NCBI GenBank assembly: GCA_013397865.1
Contig: VZTI01004617.1
Coordinates: 738,821 to 802,820, forward strand
Length of the DNA stretch: 64,000 bases
Origin: Struthidea cinerea
Lineage: Eukaryota; Chordata; Aves; Passeriformes; Corcoracidae
Reading direction: 5' to 3'
The translations under genes and the position numbers were made by a program. The notes beneath the pieces are model-generated. The model worked only from the letters and a program-made list of their open reading frames with translations, ran no database searches and was not told the origin of the DNA. Below, one piece after another: positions 13,601 to 27,545 of this stretch (its first letter is position 1; each line of letters starts with the position of its first letter).

Positions 13601-16600
13601 CTAGTTTGATAGTATAAAACCCAGTTGAAAACAGCAAAAAAACCCCAAAACTTGCATTTAAGGAAAGGAAAACATCCATCTATTTGTATTCTACCGAAGT
13701 AATTTCTCCCTGGACGCAAAAAAAAGCTAAATTGTTCTAAAACACTGATGTCTGCTGCACATGGGCTTGTGGGAGGCTAAATGGAAGCTGACCCTCCTGT
13801 GGACATGAGTGCTTCATGCTTCCAGGGGTAATAAATAACGAATCCCTTGTTGGAGCCGGCCAATGCATGCCGGCCTCTCCTGGGAATTAGGCTGAACTGA
13901 CTCCATGGCACAAAAGTGAAGGTGGAGCTCAGTGATTAATTTATGTGGTGCCTGCTACGAGGAAGACCCAGAGGCCCTGGGTCATAGGGACACTATTTTT
14001 AGAGTGTGAAATCCTACGAAATTATCGTGATTTTCACATGTATAATACATGAGGAGGCAGGGAGGCCCAGCCTCAATCTGCCTCTTCTTACAAGCAGTGC
14101 TTCATGAGTGAATTTTTGCTTCATCAGTCATGTGACAACCTAAGGGGAAGGAAGGAAACAGCAAAGACAAAATGGTTCTTGATAGCAGCAAACTGTTCTA
14201 AAAGTGCTCAGCTTTCTGCCTTCTGAAAAACTCTCACACAGGAGCAACGTGTTAAAAATCCACATGAAAACCATCAGGTAGTTTTTGGGACAGGTAGCGG
14301 TCGCAGGCAGAGGCATTTCAGTGGGAGCCCCCCAGGCATTCCAGAGCAATCCAAGACTTTCCTGAGGTAATTCTGGTTAAAATGAACACTCTGCATCCAT
14401 CTCTGGTTCCATATTAGTGATTTTACCATGGAGGGACAGAGCTATACCCCGCAGTAGGACTTTGGGTACTAAAATGTTCCAGTTATACAACACACACACA
14501 AAATGTTCAGGAAATTTTAAACTGAAAAAGTTCACAACTCACTTGTAGTTGTCACAGATATGCAAGATTAACTAAGTGTAGTAATAAATGAAATAAAATA
14601 AAGATGCATCATTTCCTTAGACCCTAATTATCCTGTGACAATCTGACTTGATTTCCAAACCAATTTTCCCATTTTTTATCCTCTGCATAACAATTGCTGT
14701 TTACCAAGCTGCTTTCCAGAAACACTGCAGTAAAATATTAAAACTACTGTGAGCAGTAGGTCATCATGAACATTATGTTCAGTGGAGCACAGAAAAACTC
14801 AATTCACCCAAATAAAATGAATTTGATGTGTTTTTATGAAAGCTATGTCTTCCCATTATGTAATTGCTTTAATTAATAGGAATTTTAGTCTAAATCCAAA
14901 CTGGCCACAAAAGATTCTTCACAAGCTAGGGAAAAAACCAACCAAACAAACACACAAGCAAACAAACAAACAAAAAAACTCCTGTGATTTATTTATGTGT
15001 GCAAAATCCTAAATATTTCACACACCATTGTTTAAAGGATCTTTCTGTGATAAGTCTCATTTTAATCTTAACAGCCTAAGAGACTATTTACAGTTCCTCC
15101 TGCTCTAGAAGAGGATTTAAAAACCTTGTGTCCCAACCAGCCATGCTATAATTTCCCACATTTAATTAGAAAATAGATGAGATCAGTTTATTTGAACTGG
15201 TACTTGAAGTAAGCAATTAAGTGCTTCACTTAATCGAAGTGTGTGCTGTAAATCTGGCCTTTCATTACGTGTACAGTTCCCCACACAATAGGTTTTTAGT
15301 ACCAGACAGAAGCTTGCAGGCACTGCTTTAATAAAAATACACTGTTTAGGAATATTGTGATGTATTTCCAGTGCCCCTGAGGGACTCACACTAATACAGC
15401 CTATTATCTGTCCTTATTACATAGAACTAAGTATGCAATTAATTGGCAATCTGCAGTGGATTATGGAAACATTCCAGATGGATGGGGGTTTATCACAGCG
15501 TTTTGCTGCAGCAGACACTGTAATTTCCTAAGTTTGGGACACTGACTTTACAAGAATTTATTTCTTTGTCAGATAGGTCTTGTGATCAAGAATTTCCATT
15601 TCCTTTTACAGCAGAGGCAAGGGCTCAAGACGTAGCACAAAGCACCCATGAGTTAACCCAGTATTGCTTCAGCAGACTGTCTGTGCTCAGACACAATGGG
15701 ATGTGTGGGCTGCACCTCCCTCAAGAAATGAAAATGCAATCAACTGACTTAGTTAATATTTTGCTCTGTGGGAAAAACTCCATCAGACAGTCTGGAGCTC
15801 CATGAATCCGTGGCAGTGCACGAGCTGTGGCAGCCTAAGCAGGAGAAAGCTCTTTGTGGTTTGCCAGCCCTCCTCAGCAATTTGGGGGTGAGGGGTAGTT
15901 GTTAACCCTTCCAGCCTTGCCTTCCACTGCCACTGGAGTTGGATAATGCAGGAAAAACCTGGGATGAGGTATCTGGAGCTGTCACAGATGGCTCCCCTGT
16001 CACTGGGGCTGTGGCTTTTGGGAAGGAGAGCTCACCTGGAAGCTGAATCCAGACAACATCCAGAGGAGAGCAGCGGACCTCAGCAATGCCTCACAGACCA
16101 GGCAGGGGTTTGGAACACATCACTCTTCCAGGAAGTGTTCTTTAAGATATTCAAATGCGATGTTATTGTGCACAAACCTCGTCAATGTATTACTGACAGA
16201 AAGGAAATGTATGGAGAGCTCCTTCTGCCTTTGATTCTTTCAGCCGCTTTGAAACCAGCAGAACATGAGCTCCTGCTCTGGTGCAGCAAACAGAGGGAGA
16301 GGCCATAGGAAAAAAACCCTCTCATTGTAGCCCACTTTGGGGCAAATCCACACATTTCCCTTTCTGCAGTGCCAATAAGTATTGCTGTTCATTAGACTAT
16401 CTAGGCCTGTGTAGATAAAATGTCACCTTCAGGCAGCACTCATGTTATACAGCAGCTCTTATTCCACATCTCATGACTTCTGTTTTCTCCCCTTAGCATA
16501 AGTGCCCAAGAAAGCTACTACAATGCCTGGATGAGAGTTATATTCTTGTTTGTCTGAGTATCAGTTCCTAAAAGTGAACAGCTCATTGCTTTTCCTATGC

Positions 16601-19600
16601 ACTCAGTAAGTATCAAAATTCTTGTGAAGGTTTATAAATGCATATTTGCATAGACTGCAGCTCAGCCAAGTAACCCAATCCTCATGAGAACTACATGACC
16701 TGCTGTAGGAATTTTCACTTTAATGTGATTTAAGATATAAATCTGACTGTAAAATAAAATACCTTTTAATTCTCCCAGCTATACCTAAGCCTCCTGATTC
16801 CCCCTCCTCTTTGGCACTTGCCACTCTCATTTATTTTCAGACTGATAATTGCCCCCTTTACATTTCCACCAACAGACCCCCACACATCCAGTGAATCTCC
16901 AGATTGCTTTTGCCATGTGTTAGGATTAATAATTAATGAAGCCATCTGATTGTTTCAAGTGACCCATTATCATGTCAGGGCAGAGATGAACTAGAAAAGA
17001 CAGGATTAATTTCTGAACCTCCAATTTCAATATCAAAGTTCAAAATCAAAACACCACCAGCAACATAAATCTATTTCTCTCAAGAGATCTTCTTTTTCAG
17101 AGGTGGCCAGAACAGCCCCCCAGCCTGGAAAGCAGATATTCCCATGCTCAGGGCTTTTTAAACATAAACTACTTTTTGTCCAGTATGTGGCATTTCTCAG
17201 GGCTTTTCTGACATTTAGGTATCATCTGGGTATTCAATGATAATCAAGAAGAGAAAAAGAATAGGAAAGAGAAATGTACATTAGCGTGAGAGATTAAGGG
17301 GAATGAATATGTATAGCACACACACAAGAATAAAAAGCTGGTATACAATGGGATGCCGCAGAGCAGAGTGGGAGGGCTTCTGTTCATTAAGTGTTGATAC
17401 AGTGGATTTAAATAAAACTGAATAAAATCCAATTTAAATGCTAGGATAAAAAGCCTTGAACGATCAGGCAGGGGAGAGAATGGATTTCTGTCCCTCAGAG
17501 GTCAGATCAATGCCTGACCGACAGCAGATGCAGATGGTCAACAGCAGAAGCCTGCAAAAATAAAAAATTAAATTGTTAGATCAGGTCTGCTGATTCTTTT
17601 TAATCTCATTCTTTGCTGATCCTGTAACACAATATTTATCTCTAGTAAAAAAAAGTACCAATCACAGGTGTCTTAACAGAGTTGGTATCTTATTAGTTTT
17701 TATCATGTCTCAAACCATGTTAGCCTCACATGCATAATCCTAAAGCAGTACTATTCAATTCCACAAGAATAATTGATACTTCAGCAAGAAGACAGTAAAT
17801 TCACCCGCTGAGAAAAAGCAAACAAACAAATAAATGACAGCTCATCAATTTATTTGAAGTCATGAGCAAAGCCTCACTGGAGATAGCACTGCACAGCTTA
17901 TTATCAGCCTGCTGCTAATGTAGGGCTCCCTGCTTTGAGATTATTTAAGGATGACTAACTCATGTTACATTTATTTCCTCGAAACTTGCTCTGGGCTACA
18001 TGAAAAGCAGGAATCAATTATTTATTTGCATGACCATTCAGACAGCGCTACAAACAAAACTTAGGATTTCAACACAACACTTTTGTGGGGTGCAGTACCA
18101 CATGAAGCAGTACCACAAGAAATGAAGACAAACCCAGAAAGGTAAAAATTAATTTTCCACTGCCCTGGGTTATAAAACCACCAAAGCGTTTTAAGCATGA
18201 GAGCAATTTAGAGATGGAAACGCTGATGTCTGAAAAGTTTAAAGTGCAGATGGAATTGCATAGGTTTCACTGTTTTCCGTTGTGTCTGCTTTCTTCACCA
18301 CTGTTATAATTAATATTTACGGAATGCAAGAGCTTTCTTAAGAGCCATCCTCCTGCCTCAGGATCAGTATTTTTTCAGCAGATGACTCACATTTTAATCC
18401 CCTGTGTGTCACAGTAGGGCATAGAAAACGGGGGTGCTTATATTGTCTCCAGTTGGCTGCACAGCTGAAATGGTGCTGCGGTGACTTCATTGTCCCCAAG
18501 AGACTCGCTGTTTTGGCAGCATGGGCAGCATGTTTTAGTCATGACAGAAGGCAAAACCTGTGTGTGGTTTTTTAAGGCAATCACTGAATCAGTTTTGTGT
18601 TTTGCCTGGTATTGATTCATCCTTAACTGCTCTTGGCTTTCAGCAATAATCTCACTTTACCCCGAGATGTGTCAGGGACCGCACAGGCAGGGACGGCGGA
18701 GTCACAGAGTAGCCTCTAATGTAAATTACAGACAGGTTACAATAGAGTGGATAAAACATCCTAAATGAGATACTCCTGCCTTCTCTCTTAACGGAGAATA
18801 CCTGACCTACACTTGGATTTCTGCTTCAAAAGACGGGCTGGAATCTCCAGCATTTGGATTAAACACTGGGAGCAATCCCATGCTAGTTTATGGAATGGGT
18901 AGATGATTTATCAAGCTGCTGCCAGCTCAAATGCAAATGAGATTATAATGCCATAATACAATACCTTAAACTCTGTGGCCTTTTACCCACATAAATTAAG
19001 AAAACTCAGCAGTAAGTAAAACAGAGAAGTTTCATCTGAAACCTGAGTGGACAGCACATTTGAAGGTATTTAATGCACAGAAGGATGTAGGTACATTGTG
19101 CTGCTTCTCTGCAGGGAGAAGGAACCAGGACCTCTCCAGGGATTTTCTGAGGAGTTTGCAAAAAACGCCTTTTTGTCATTTTAGAAGAGCAATTACTAAA
19201 CCACTTCAGCCATGGAGTACCAGCAGCTGTCTATCTTCATTTTTCCTGAAAATGTTAAAAGTGCAAAATCCATTAGAAAGCTCCTTGCAGAGCAGCTGTG
19301 GATTATTTATGGTGCCTTTACTACCCATGGTCTCAAACGCACTGTTCCACATTGAAGGAACATGCTTTACCCATGAGTGATCTGTGAAACAGACAGTCCT
19401 AGCAGTTCAGTACTGAAAATGGGATGTCTTGAGGGGAAAAAATAGAGCTAGTGAGAGTGTATTTCAAATAATAAAGTGCATTCAGTACTAATTAATCTGT
19501 AAAGTGACAATATGAACAGACTGGCTGGATCCTCTTCATCTGGTTATTTTTCTGTGTGCCAACAAAGAGCTATTCAGGGATACCAGAGCAGTTTGTTAAG

Positions 19601-22600
19601 TACATGACAGGGTGGTATGCGACTAAAATTTCCTGGAATTACATATGCACTTGACTTTTCACGTACAAAAAATCTGACTCAAGCCCATGCTGGGTTAGCA
19701 GTGCCATTCTTCTCATGCATTTCTCACTCGTGTTTCAAAAAACTGGACGAAGTTTCTGGTTTCAGGTCTGCAGATTTTCCTCCAAGACAACCATTTTGTG
19801 TGCCCATTGCACTGTTACTGGAAGGGGACAGCAACTCTTCCCCACTCAAGATGAAGTAAGGGGAAGAAATAGCCTTAAAAATCAGACCTGTTGCCATGGA
19901 AACCAGAACAAGGATTTTTTTCGAGGCCAAAATGGATGCATTTATAAATCAGAGACGAGGAAAATCCTACCCTTTTATAAAAAGATGTTAAGTGGAAAAT
20001 GTCTTTATCATAGGAAGTCAGATATTTACTAGCTCAACAAACGCTGCAGTGTAAAGCAGTATGTGAGTAATTTTTTTTTCTATAATACAACATGATCTCA
20101 TCAGTTCATGCATTTGAGAGAAAGGCAGTAGTAGCCATAGAAACAGCCTGCTCTTCATGAGTGGCAGAAGGTATCGTGTGACACCCACTTTTGGTGGTGG
20201 CCTCACACTCTGCCAGATTTATGGCTGCTTCTGAGCGTGAGGGGGTTTTTTGGTGCACCTCAAGCCGGTGGAACCAGTTTTATTCTGTGCAGCTCCACTG
20301 CTTGGCATCGGCTCTAAGAGGAGGTACCTAAAAGACGGAGATTCTTTCTGCAGGATGGGAATAAAAGGTGGCTCCAGGGGTGCTTGTAAAAACAATGACG
20401 TTGCTTTTCTTCCCCTGTGTTGTTAGAAAGCATGTTGCTACAGCACTGGAGTAAAATCAGGGCCATTACACCCTGTACTCTTTCAGTAGTTGTGTGGAGA
20501 GATGTACAAGTGAACAACAAACCTGCCTGAGGCCATAGAGCAAGACAAGGACAGACCTTAGAAAAAAAAAATTGTTTTTTTCATTTTTCAATCCCAACCA
20601 TTCACACAGAGCATTTCACCACTTCACCTTCTTTTCCCCACCACCTTGAATCTCCCCTTCCCTACAACAGTTGCCAACACAGAGCCCTACCTAAAGGCAA
20701 AGCTTGGCTTGGACTCTGATCTCCTGTGACATATTTTCTGTTTAGTGCTGGAAATCGCTGCCTTAAACTGCAACTTGAGCCCTGTCTGGGGACACCGCTC
20801 TGAGTCACCTCCAGCAGCGGATGATTTACAGGCAGCCCTCAAAACTGTCCCAGCTCACTGTAATTACCTTGATCTCACCGGTACCTTAGTATAAAAGCAC
20901 AGGTTATCCTCTTTGTGTGCAATGCCTAATTGGGCCCAAGCTGTAAAGAGCCAGAGTGACCTTTAACAGCTCTTTGTACTGGGGAGAAGAGCCGGATTTG
21001 CAGTTTAAGGTTGCTTGTTGTTAATGATGGTTTCACTCTCCTGTGATGAAGTACAACCTGAAAACAGAAAACGCAGAGAAAGCTGCTATGTTCTGCTCTG
21101 GAGAGCACCTGTGGGAGACGCACCTGCCGCACGTGTTTTATGAAGGTACTGGACTACCCACACGAGGAATAAACACTGAGATGGAAGCAGTTTATTGCCC
21201 TAACTTCCTCCCACAGCTCATGGCTCCAGCAGGTAGCACAGCTGCATCACACAGGAAGCTGCTCCAGAACCAGGTTTTTATAGCCCAAACTTTTGAAAAA
21301 AACCCCCAACCTGTAACAGATTGGAGTAATTTGGCAATGCTGAGATGTACAAGAACGTGACTGCATACTATATATAGTATATATATACATACACCCCTGG
21401 GATAGGCATGAGGCAGGAACAGCTTCCTCTCTCACACTTTAATCCGGTGTTTCACCTTTTCCCGGATACTCTTGGAGCAGAGATCCCAGCACCGAGCAGT
21501 CGGTAACAACTGGGTGCTCCCACAACCTGCACTGGTTTTGCTTCGGGCAATAACCATCCCTTTGTGGGCACTTGGGTACTCAGTCAAAGGTAAGCCAAAG
21601 ACTTTGAGAGGCACAATCCACACCTGGAGAGAAATATGGGAAGCAGCCAAAAGGATGAGCTATGATGGAAAATAAATTGTACTGCACAAAAAAAAGAACG
21701 AATAGATCAAATCCAGCCCAGGTGGAAGGGAAGAAGCTGCGTGGGAAAAGGAGCTGCATGTTACAAAGCAGTGCAATGCCACTCACACAAACCCCTGAAA
21801 CTGCAAGAAAATTTGTTTACTCAATGGCTCTTGCCATTACAAGCTATGATCAGGTTTCCATCACTTATTTTCAAAACTTAAGAGTTTTCCATACAACAGA
21901 GGACAAAACACTGGTTTCTTGTTACATGGTGGGTGTCAATACTGCACACTGCCAAGAAACACAGCTGCCCTGCTGAAAAAGACTTCCTTCATCACTAACT
22001 ACAAATCTAAGATGTTTCAAGGGGTTTTCTCCCACTGTTTGGAAGAGAAAGAGTCTGCATGCATAAAAGAGGTGAACAAGGGTGAAAATGAGTTCAGGAA
22101 TGTTACCAGGATTTTCTCATTTCTTACTCAAACACGTTTTTGTTTGCCAGACACAGTGCTCTAAAATAGTTCGATGTTTTTCGCTGTGCTTCCACCTCAT
22201 TGTTTCTGATGGTGGTAGCACTTCCAGGGTTTGGGGTCGTTAGACCAAACATTCTGACCCTAAGGACACAACTGTGATAACACCGTGTGAGGTGATCCAC
22301 GCTCACAAACAGTTCAAGAAGTCTGGGCCACAGTGCTACTGTGCGTAGTGTTGCCCACTTTACAACTGAAATAGATGGAATTAGGCTGTGTTCTGAGGAA
22401 ATGAGACCTTCTGTTTCCATCCGGAGCAAAAGGATCCTCTGCTTTCCATCCTGCACTACTATATATGGAAGCAGCTAAAATTATGTATTTTCAGACTCTA
22501 TAGAAAACTTCCTTATTAGAACAAATTCTAAAATTCCTTCATGGAAAGAAGCCTTTAAATGAAACAACACAAAATTAAACCAACCAAGCAAACAAAAAAA

Positions 22601-24238
22601 GAAGCAAAACCAAAGACTGTTGATATTCAGTGAGAGACAGAATTCTACCATTTGACTCCTTTATTCAGTTACAGGCTTGCCTATACAGTTTTCACTAAAC
22701 ACAGATTACAAACCTTTGCAAACAAAACAAAAGAGTTGGGTAATGCAGTAAGTAATCTGGAATTTAATTCAAACTAAGACTGGGCTAGGCAGAAAATAAA
22801 CAAAAGGGGCTGTGTAGGGTTTCTCAGCATCAGAGGTTGCATATTTGGTAGAAAAGGTTCTTTTGTTAAGAATTGTTTGCCTTGTTAAATTTGCTCTGGT
22901 TTGTATGAATATTATAGCAGACTGTTTCTTAAAGGAAAACATCTCTTAACTCCAACCTGGGCCATAAGCCTTGTTATGAAATAAGTGGTAAGTGTTGTAT
23001 ATCAAACTACACCAAAGAATGTTAAAAATGGCCAACGTGAGCATCCCCCAACTGGGAAATGCCAGAGCTCAGGACAGTTTGTCATCCAGTCTATCCCTGG
23101 CTGAACCAGGAACTCTCAGTTTCAGCAGGTACAGAGCAGCACAAACCTGACACCTGGGGCACGCAAAGGCCTTAACCCCCCACAACACAACCTGCACAAG
23201 TGGAGGGGACCTCAGCCCTGCACCCTGGCTAAAGTCCCCTCTGCCAAGTGAATCCCCTTCAGTCAGAAGTAGATGGATATTCCAGTTTGATGCACAATCC
23301 TATTAGGCAGTGGCAGGAACAATCACAATCGTAAGTCCAGCAGGAGCAGCTACACAAAGAGCTGTGCTGCTCACGCTGTATCTTGTGAACATCTGACCCA
23401 ATCGATATCTTTTCATATTTCAGCTGCCCAGCACCTCCTACATTCTTTAGCTGAAAGACAGCTGACTTGGAAAAGACACTGGGATAAGCTTTTTCTTTAT
23501 GTAAATCTCTCCTAAGAACAAAGTAAGTCCTAGTTCCTCATTTTTGCTTGTGAAACTATATATGGAGTTAGTCTAGCCGGTAATTTACAGTCTTTTCATA
23601 CAGAAAATCTCAACAACAAAAGATTAATGTCTTCCTCTAATTCTCCCAAAGTGGAAGCAAGAAAATTATCTCTTCTCACTCCAGACAGCTTGTTTTTAAT
23701 TTCTTATAGTTTTGTGGCATCCAGAAGTCAGCACGGTCAACATCTCATATCTTCATTAGTGCTCCAAACATAAGCTCTAGGATATTTTTGTACATAAATT
23801 GCCCCACCTTCTGCCTATTTGATCAAGCCATATAATAATTCCTCATAGTTCTTCCCATGAAAAAACACTGTATCAGAATCAAAGGATCGAACAGATCCCT
23901 GGATCCAACCCCCACTCAAAATGCTACAGTATTTCAAGGAAGGCAAGGCCAGAGCAGTCTACGAGAGCTTCGTATTCATATTCTCCCTTCACCGTGGGTC
24001 ATATATTTTTTGCAGTCACCCAGATCTAGCCTAGAGCACATATTAATGTTTATGATCCATATATACAAGACATGCTACAATTTAATTTAGTAAAGTCAGG
24101 CACTGCAGTTTTGCTGTAGATATGGTGGCTGCATCTTGGCAACAACATGTTTCCTCTCAGTTAACAGGCTATGCCAGGAGGCTTTTATCCCACCTGTAAG
24201 TACATTTTCTAAGATACTGCATATTCTAAACTCTACCC

Positions 24239-24300
24239 ATAACCATAGATGGTTTGGAGGTGACCTTAAAAATCATCTAGTTCCAACCCCCAATAATCAG
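24239..24300 (-). mobile_element. Degenerate CR1 3' fragment
   Basis: The order ATAGATGGTTTGGAGGTGACC, AAAAATCATCTAGTTCCAAC and CCCC is that of a reverse-oriented CR1 3' end, with noticeable decay. The edges are approximate. Confidence 0.6.
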
Positions 24301-26984
24301 AGTCATCTGTTCACTGCACCCTTTCTTTCTCCTTTTATAGAAGAGTTGGTTACCAGCAGGCAGAGGGGTATGTAAAGGGAAGTACAAAGACTTGCAAAAC
24401 CCAGAACTTCCCTTGTGACTACCTAAGGACTCAGTTCGGGTGAGAATCAGACTCTTTTACCCTTATATGGCAATCCCACAAAAACATGAAGGAAAATCAG
24501 GTGAGAACCTGTGAAGGTACAGCTCCTACAGCAGCCAATTACAGGCAGAGCTGAACAACACGGATATAAAAGGGCATCGGGGGTAGGTTTGGTCTATACC
24601 TTTTAAAGTCAAAGGAATTTCATGCTGAGGTCACCCTACAGATGATCAGTGGGCTGAGCCTACATCCAGGTTCATCAAATAACATTATTGCAGGATTTTA
24701 CTGTGACTGCAGATGGCTTGTGAAACTTCATGTCTCCATCAAAACAGGAAACACAGAGCCTAAGGGCATTAAAAAGAGGTGAAATGACTTTTGTGTTCGC
24801 TAGACCCTAAAACATGGATGAGGGTCTTTTATAATTTAACTCTTTTAACTCAAATGTGACCTCTTTTGCAAGGGCCGGAGCTGTGCAATATAATGTAACT
24901 GAGATGCTGAGCAATAACTGGGAAGTGAAAAGCATCAGGCGTGTTTCCTCCATGCGAGTTAGAGCAGTGCTTAGCTACACTCCAGGCTGCAAGAGGGTTG
25001 GAACCTAATGTCTTATTTTGGACTATAGTCCCAATCTCCCCTTCCCAGAAGGTGAATATACCCCCAAAATACCCTGCTGAAAAGTGCCTCCGGTGTGATA
25101 TCACCATTTTTGGAGTTCTCAGATGCCTGTGGCTGAGAGGGCTGGTGTTCTGCTCATTGCATGTGTGAATGCAGCTAATTATAAGCTCTTTGGAACAGAA
25201 ATCCTGTCTCTGTCTGCACAGTCTGGCACAGCAGGGTTCCTTTCTCAGCTGGCCTTCAGTGAGAACTCAGTTTGAGGTATGAATCATCTCAAAGGTGAAT
25301 CAGAACAATTCTGAATCACTGACACCAGAGGGTAACAACTTTAACATATGTATACCAGACTAATGAGCTGCAAAATTTCTCTGTTCCAACTCAAGAGAGG
25401 AGAAAAAATAATTTTAAAGACACTAAAAGATAACTGAGGTAAAACAGATGTACTTGATTTAACTACACAGCTGTTTAGCTTGTCATTGACATTCTATTTC
25501 GTCATCTTGAAATAATTTATTTTAACTAAAGGAGACTTACCTGAACTGAGAGACTTGAACTGAAATGAGGATTACCTGGAATTAAGATCATCTAGATTTT
25601 CTGTGGTCTTGGTAAACTAATAAAACTAAACCTACTCCATTTTATTCAAGTATGAAGTACATAGTCTTTTAAATAAAATAGTTTGGGGTTTTGTGGTTTC
25701 GTTTTTTTCACTCTGCAATCAAGAACACGTCTACCGCCAGTTCACAAAATTAGCCACAATTGTTTACAGAACCGTCTTGTGTTTTCTTCCTCTTTTTTAT
25801 ACACCAGTATATTCTTGAATGTCCTTAAAAGGCATCTTAGCATATTCTCTCATTCTTACTGGCAGAAACAAAGCACCGGAGACACTTAACCAGCTCTGCT
25901 GAGTATCTGAAAATACACACGAGGAAGTGACGACTCATTTAAGGAGAGCTGCGAATTGCTGCCCTTATGCACCAGGTTTCCAGCTTGACTTTTTACACTC
26001 TGGGTGCAAAAAAAGGCGTTGAAAGGGTGTTTAGCCTCTGACCTGGAAATTCCCCCACAGCAGGAGCATAATCTGTGCGATTTAGTGTGAGTACCTTGTG
26101 GCTTTAAGAGCTAGTTACCCTGCAGTTCACAGCCTAATGTCACAGGCAAGTGACAAAACGCCATCCAGGAGCAGCAGGAAGCTCGGGTTAGACTGACAGG
26201 CAGGGCAAATAAACCCACAGTCCACAGTCACCTCTGTCACAAACGGGCAAGAAATGAACAAAAGAGAATAAATTTGAGCTAAGGCAGGCCAGGTACCTTT
26301 CAGTAGCTTTTGACTGATTCTGAGCTCAGTAGTTGGAGAAAAGAGGTAACAAAATCATCATTTGTTTGTGAAGATGATACTGGTCAATCAGACTTAGCTG
26401 GCTGGTTGCCAGTCTTAGTGCAAGGTCAGTTAGACTAGAATCTCTAGTCTTGTATTTCCAGACTGAAAAGAGATCCTACAGAGAGAGATAAAATATGAAA
26501 CACAACTCATAAAACAAATTTAAAAATCCAATTGCATGTGAAGCAATACATCCACAGAAACACCTTTAAAAATATGTTAAAGAAGAAGAAGTTAGCTTAA
26601 ATGAAAACACTTTGTTTTTCTCATTCTGTATGTTTTTTCCTTAGGCATCAACTGGAAATTCATTAACACTGATGGAAACCAAACAAACACACAGCAGACT
26701 TTTTCCAGGACCTGCTCATGTAGCCCAGGGAGGGACCGCCACCAAGAACCGAGTTTTGTCCTCACGGCCATTACGTAGAGTTAATGGGAAAGGGATGAAC
26801 TAATTTATTACACACGATTTTACTTCTACTAACACACAGCGCGTAAACGGGGCAAGCCAAACCCACTGCGAGCGGTGCTGAAGCCCGCGGTGTGGGCTCC
26901 ACAGCGAACTTCCTAAACGTGCGATGCCATCGTGTGGGCAAAGAGGTCTCCAGCAGTTTCCAGAGGAACTTCGATGAATTTCAT

Positions 26985-27080
26985 TGAATCCTACAATGTT
27001 TTGAGCTGTTTTGAGTGAAAATGGTCATCTCGACCCTGCAACGGGCAGGGACACCTTCCACTAGCCCAGGCCGTGTTCAC
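26985..27080 (-). mobile_element. Degenerate CR1 3' fragment
   Basis: A decayed 'GAATCCTACAATG' start is followed by GGTCATCTCGACCCTGC and then GGGCAGGGACACCTTCCACT, the standard block order of a reverse-oriented CR1 3' end. The middle portion is strongly diverged. Confidence 0.6.
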
Positions 27081-27409
27081 GTCATATGAATACCACATTA
27101 ATTCCTTCATTTTTACTTGTTATGTCCTGACCTGCTGATACGAGCTGGGTAACTCCTGTGCCTCTAGTGGCGACCAGAGCGAATCTGAAACAGGATCCAC
27201 CCTGCAATTCTGGTCAATGTGCTCTTCATGTCTGAGCTGGAAACCAGAAGAATATTCTACAGGTTTTTACGAAATTTTGCCCCCATGAAGGTTAAAAAAA
27301 CACCCCGCAATTAAAACGTGTGTTTTAACTTTATCAAGATTTTTACTCATTCCTGCAAAAGAGCAAAACAATGGGAGCTCTGCCATGGTTAGTACAGACA
27401 TGATTACAG

Positions 27410-27545
27410 AATCACAGAATGGGCTGGGTTGGAAAGGACCTTAAAGCTCATCTCATTCCAGCCCCTGCCATGGGCAGGGACACCTTCCACTATCCCAGGT
27501 TGCTCCAAGCCCCATCCAACCAGGCCTTGAAAACTTCCAGGAACA
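27410..27545 (-). mobile_element. CR1 LINE 3' fragment
   Basis: A clear CR1 3' end lies in reverse orientation. It runs from ACAGAATCACAGAATGGGCT through TTGGAAAGGACCTTAAAGCT, GCCATGGGCAGGGACACC and TTGCTCCAAGCCCCATCCAA. It is one of the less diverged copies in the window. The AGAATCACAGAAT end is the complement of the CR1 terminal microsatellite. Confidence 0.9.

Noticed and set aside
13856..13875. GCCGGC ... GCCGGC inverted repeat around CAATGCAT
   Set aside because: It is a six-base self-palindrome repeated once by chance. There is nothing else around it to suggest a site.
15946..16308. 120-codon + strand open frame
   Set aside because: No recognisable family, no splice context and no repeat-derived coding sequence were identified.
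23872..23925. Possible old CR1 fragment (GGATCCAACCCCCACTC)
   Set aside because: It has too few matching blocks to separate from chance.
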